Both the position numbers and the translations under genes were made by a program. From Spirochaeta sp. (GTDB taxonomy: Bacteria > Spirochaetota > Spirochaetia > DSM-27196 > Alkalispirochaetaceae): a stretch of DNA of 8,014 nt. Each line of letters opens with the position of its first letter. Position 1 is the stretch's first letter. Positions 7,550-8,014 of this stretch are shown here, piece by piece. Under the pieces are notes generated by a model. The model had not been told where the DNA came from, did no database searches, and saw only the letters and a program-made list of their open reading frames with translations. The stretch covers positions 1 through 8,014 of the forward strand of contig JAQIBO010000143.1 in NCBI GenBank assembly GCA_027859055.1. Direction: 5' to 3'.

Positions 7550-7837
7550 ATGGTTCTCGTCAGCTACGACGTTGCCGTATCATCCGCCGGAGGTTCCAAA
7601 CGTCTTCGCAAGGTTGCCAAAGAATGCCAGAACTATGGCCAGCGTGTTCAGTTCTCAGTATTCGAGTGTGTGGTGGACCCGGCACAATGGACCAAACTGA
7701 AGAACAAACTCGAGAGAACGATCGACCATGAGCAGGATAGCCTGCGCTACTATTACCTGGGTGCAAACTATCGACGTCGAGTTGAGCATGTGGGAGCCAA
7801 ACCGACGACGGACCTTGATGGTCCTATGATTGTATGA
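7550..7837 (+). CDS. cas2: Cas2, structural partner of Cas1
   Basis: Cas2 forms the central dimer of the Cas1-Cas2 integration complex. The 95-residue protein begins MVLVSYDVAVSS, with the conserved Tyr-Asp at the end of the first beta strand, and contains GQRVQFSVFECVVDP, typical of the ferredoxin-like Cas2 fold. Two adjacent in-frame starts exist, TTG 7547 and ATG 7550; ATG is chosen, although TTG would give a Met-Met start also seen in relatives. No Shine-Dalgarno sequence is evident within 15 nt, so initiation probably depends on ribosomes finishing cas1, which ends 6 nt upstream. cas2 is the last gene of the operon and is followed by leader-like sequence. Confidence 0.95.
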   Translation: MVLVSYDVAVSSAGGSKRLRKVAKECQNYGQRVQFSVFECVVDPAQWTKLKNKLERTIDHEQDSLRYYYLGANYRRRVEHVGAKPTTDLDGPMIV

Positions 7838-7846
7838 CGCCGGGTT

Positions 7847-7888
7847 GCGCGAACCCCGACCGCTCAGAAAACCCCCGAAGGTCCGCGC
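7847..7888. repeat. Inverted repeat just after cas2
   Basis: GCGCGAACC (7847-7855) pairs with GGTCCGCGC (7880-7888) except for one A-C mismatch, enclosing 24 nt. The GCGCGAACC...GGTTCGCGC type of arm is familiar to me downstream of cas2 in other I-C operons. No T tract follows, so a leader element or an inefficient transcript end is more likely than a standard terminator. Confidence 0.5.
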
Positions 7889-7911
7889 GCCCTGTAAATC
7901 CCTTCCCAACA

Positions 7912-8013
7912 ATGATCTTTGAAAATCCAGAGAAGGAAATGCGTGGCCACCCGACGGCTCAGCTACACGTCCGCGAAACGGGTGACTTAACTATCACCGT
8001 CGGAATGAGTTAG
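7912..8013 (+). CDS. Doubtful 33-residue open frame after cas2
   Basis: An ATG at 7912 opens a 33-codon frame ending in TAG at 8011-8013. It starts MIFENPEKEMRG and ends TGDLTITVGMS. I do not recognise it. There is no ribosome binding site (the upstream bases are pyrimidine-rich), and it lies where the CRISPR leader would be expected, so a chance open frame is the likeliest explanation. It could instead be a small gene or a gene fragment. Confidence 0.15.
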   Translation: MIFENPEKEMRGHPTAQLHVRETGDLTITVGMS

Positions 8014-8014
8014 A

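Larger units (their letters stand above)
7838..8014 (+). promoter_or_regulatory. Probable CRISPR leader region (no repeat in view)
   Basis: In most I-C loci the leader and array come directly after cas2 on the same strand. This stretch begins with the inverted repeat described separately, then the AT-richer segment TGATCTTTGAAAAT (7913-7926), which resembles leader sequences I remember from other I-C loci. I searched it by eye for a repeat of the common I-C type, which has a GC-rich palindrome and ends in ATTGAAAC, and found none. No promoter can be assigned with confidence. The call rests mainly on position. Confidence 0.45.

Noticed and set aside
7847..7888. Intrinsic terminator of the cas operon
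   Set aside because: The inverted repeat is real but has a 24-nt loop, one mismatch and no following T tract, so a terminator call is not supported.
7978..8000. Small inverted repeat GGTGA...TCACC near the window end as part of a CRISPR repeat
   Set aside because: The stem has only five pairs, or seven with a bulge, and there is no second copy and no ATTGAAAC-type repeat end in the window.
1..8014. An undescribed defence system or extra accessory gene within the operon
   Set aside because: Every gap between genes is 77 nt or less, and all genes are assigned to known type I-C families with intact motifs.

Overview
The window holds a complete, apparently intact type I-C CRISPR-Cas operon, all on the + strand, in the canonical order cas3 - cas5c - cas8c - cas7c - cas4 - cas1 - cas2. 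It comes from a bacterium of moderately high GC. The sequence does not point to a taxon: I-C operons move horizontally and occur in many phyla.

Layout. Positions 1-181 are the upstream flank. It has a perfect 22-bp GC-rich palindrome (23-44), possibly the end of another gene, and the weakly defined start of cas3. Positions 182-2401 are cas3 (HD nuclease plus superfamily 2 helicase). Positions 2422-3135 are cas5c, the crRNA-processing subunit that replaces Cas6 in this subtype. Positions 3132-4862 are cas8c, the large subunit. Nested in its 3' end, with its own strong ribosome binding site, is a very probable cas11c small subunit (4497-4862, GTG start). Positions 4885-5766 are cas7c, the backbone subunit. 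A 77-nt gap with a strong GC hairpin (5780-5817) separates this interference block from the adaptation block: cas4 (5844-6515), cas1 (6512-7543) and cas2 (7550-7837). After cas2, 177 nt remain. They contain a leader-like inverted repeat (7847-7888) and a 33-codon open frame of doubtful status, but no CRISPR repeat, so the array is either just beyond the window or absent.

How the genes work together. Cas4 and Cas1-Cas2 select, trim and integrate new spacers next to the leader. The array transcript is cut by Cas5c. Cas5c, Cas7c, Cas8c and Cas11c form the surveillance complex around the crRNA, and Cas3 is recruited to unwind and degrade bound DNA. Every catalytic motif that can be checked by eye is present in Cas3, Cas4 and Cas1, and no frameshift or premature stop is seen.

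Novelty. This is a well-known system. I do not see an undescribed one. The points most worth checking are the nested cas11c start, the hairpin between the two functional blocks, the same-frame cas1/cas2 junction with no ribosome binding site, and the leader region with no repeat in view.
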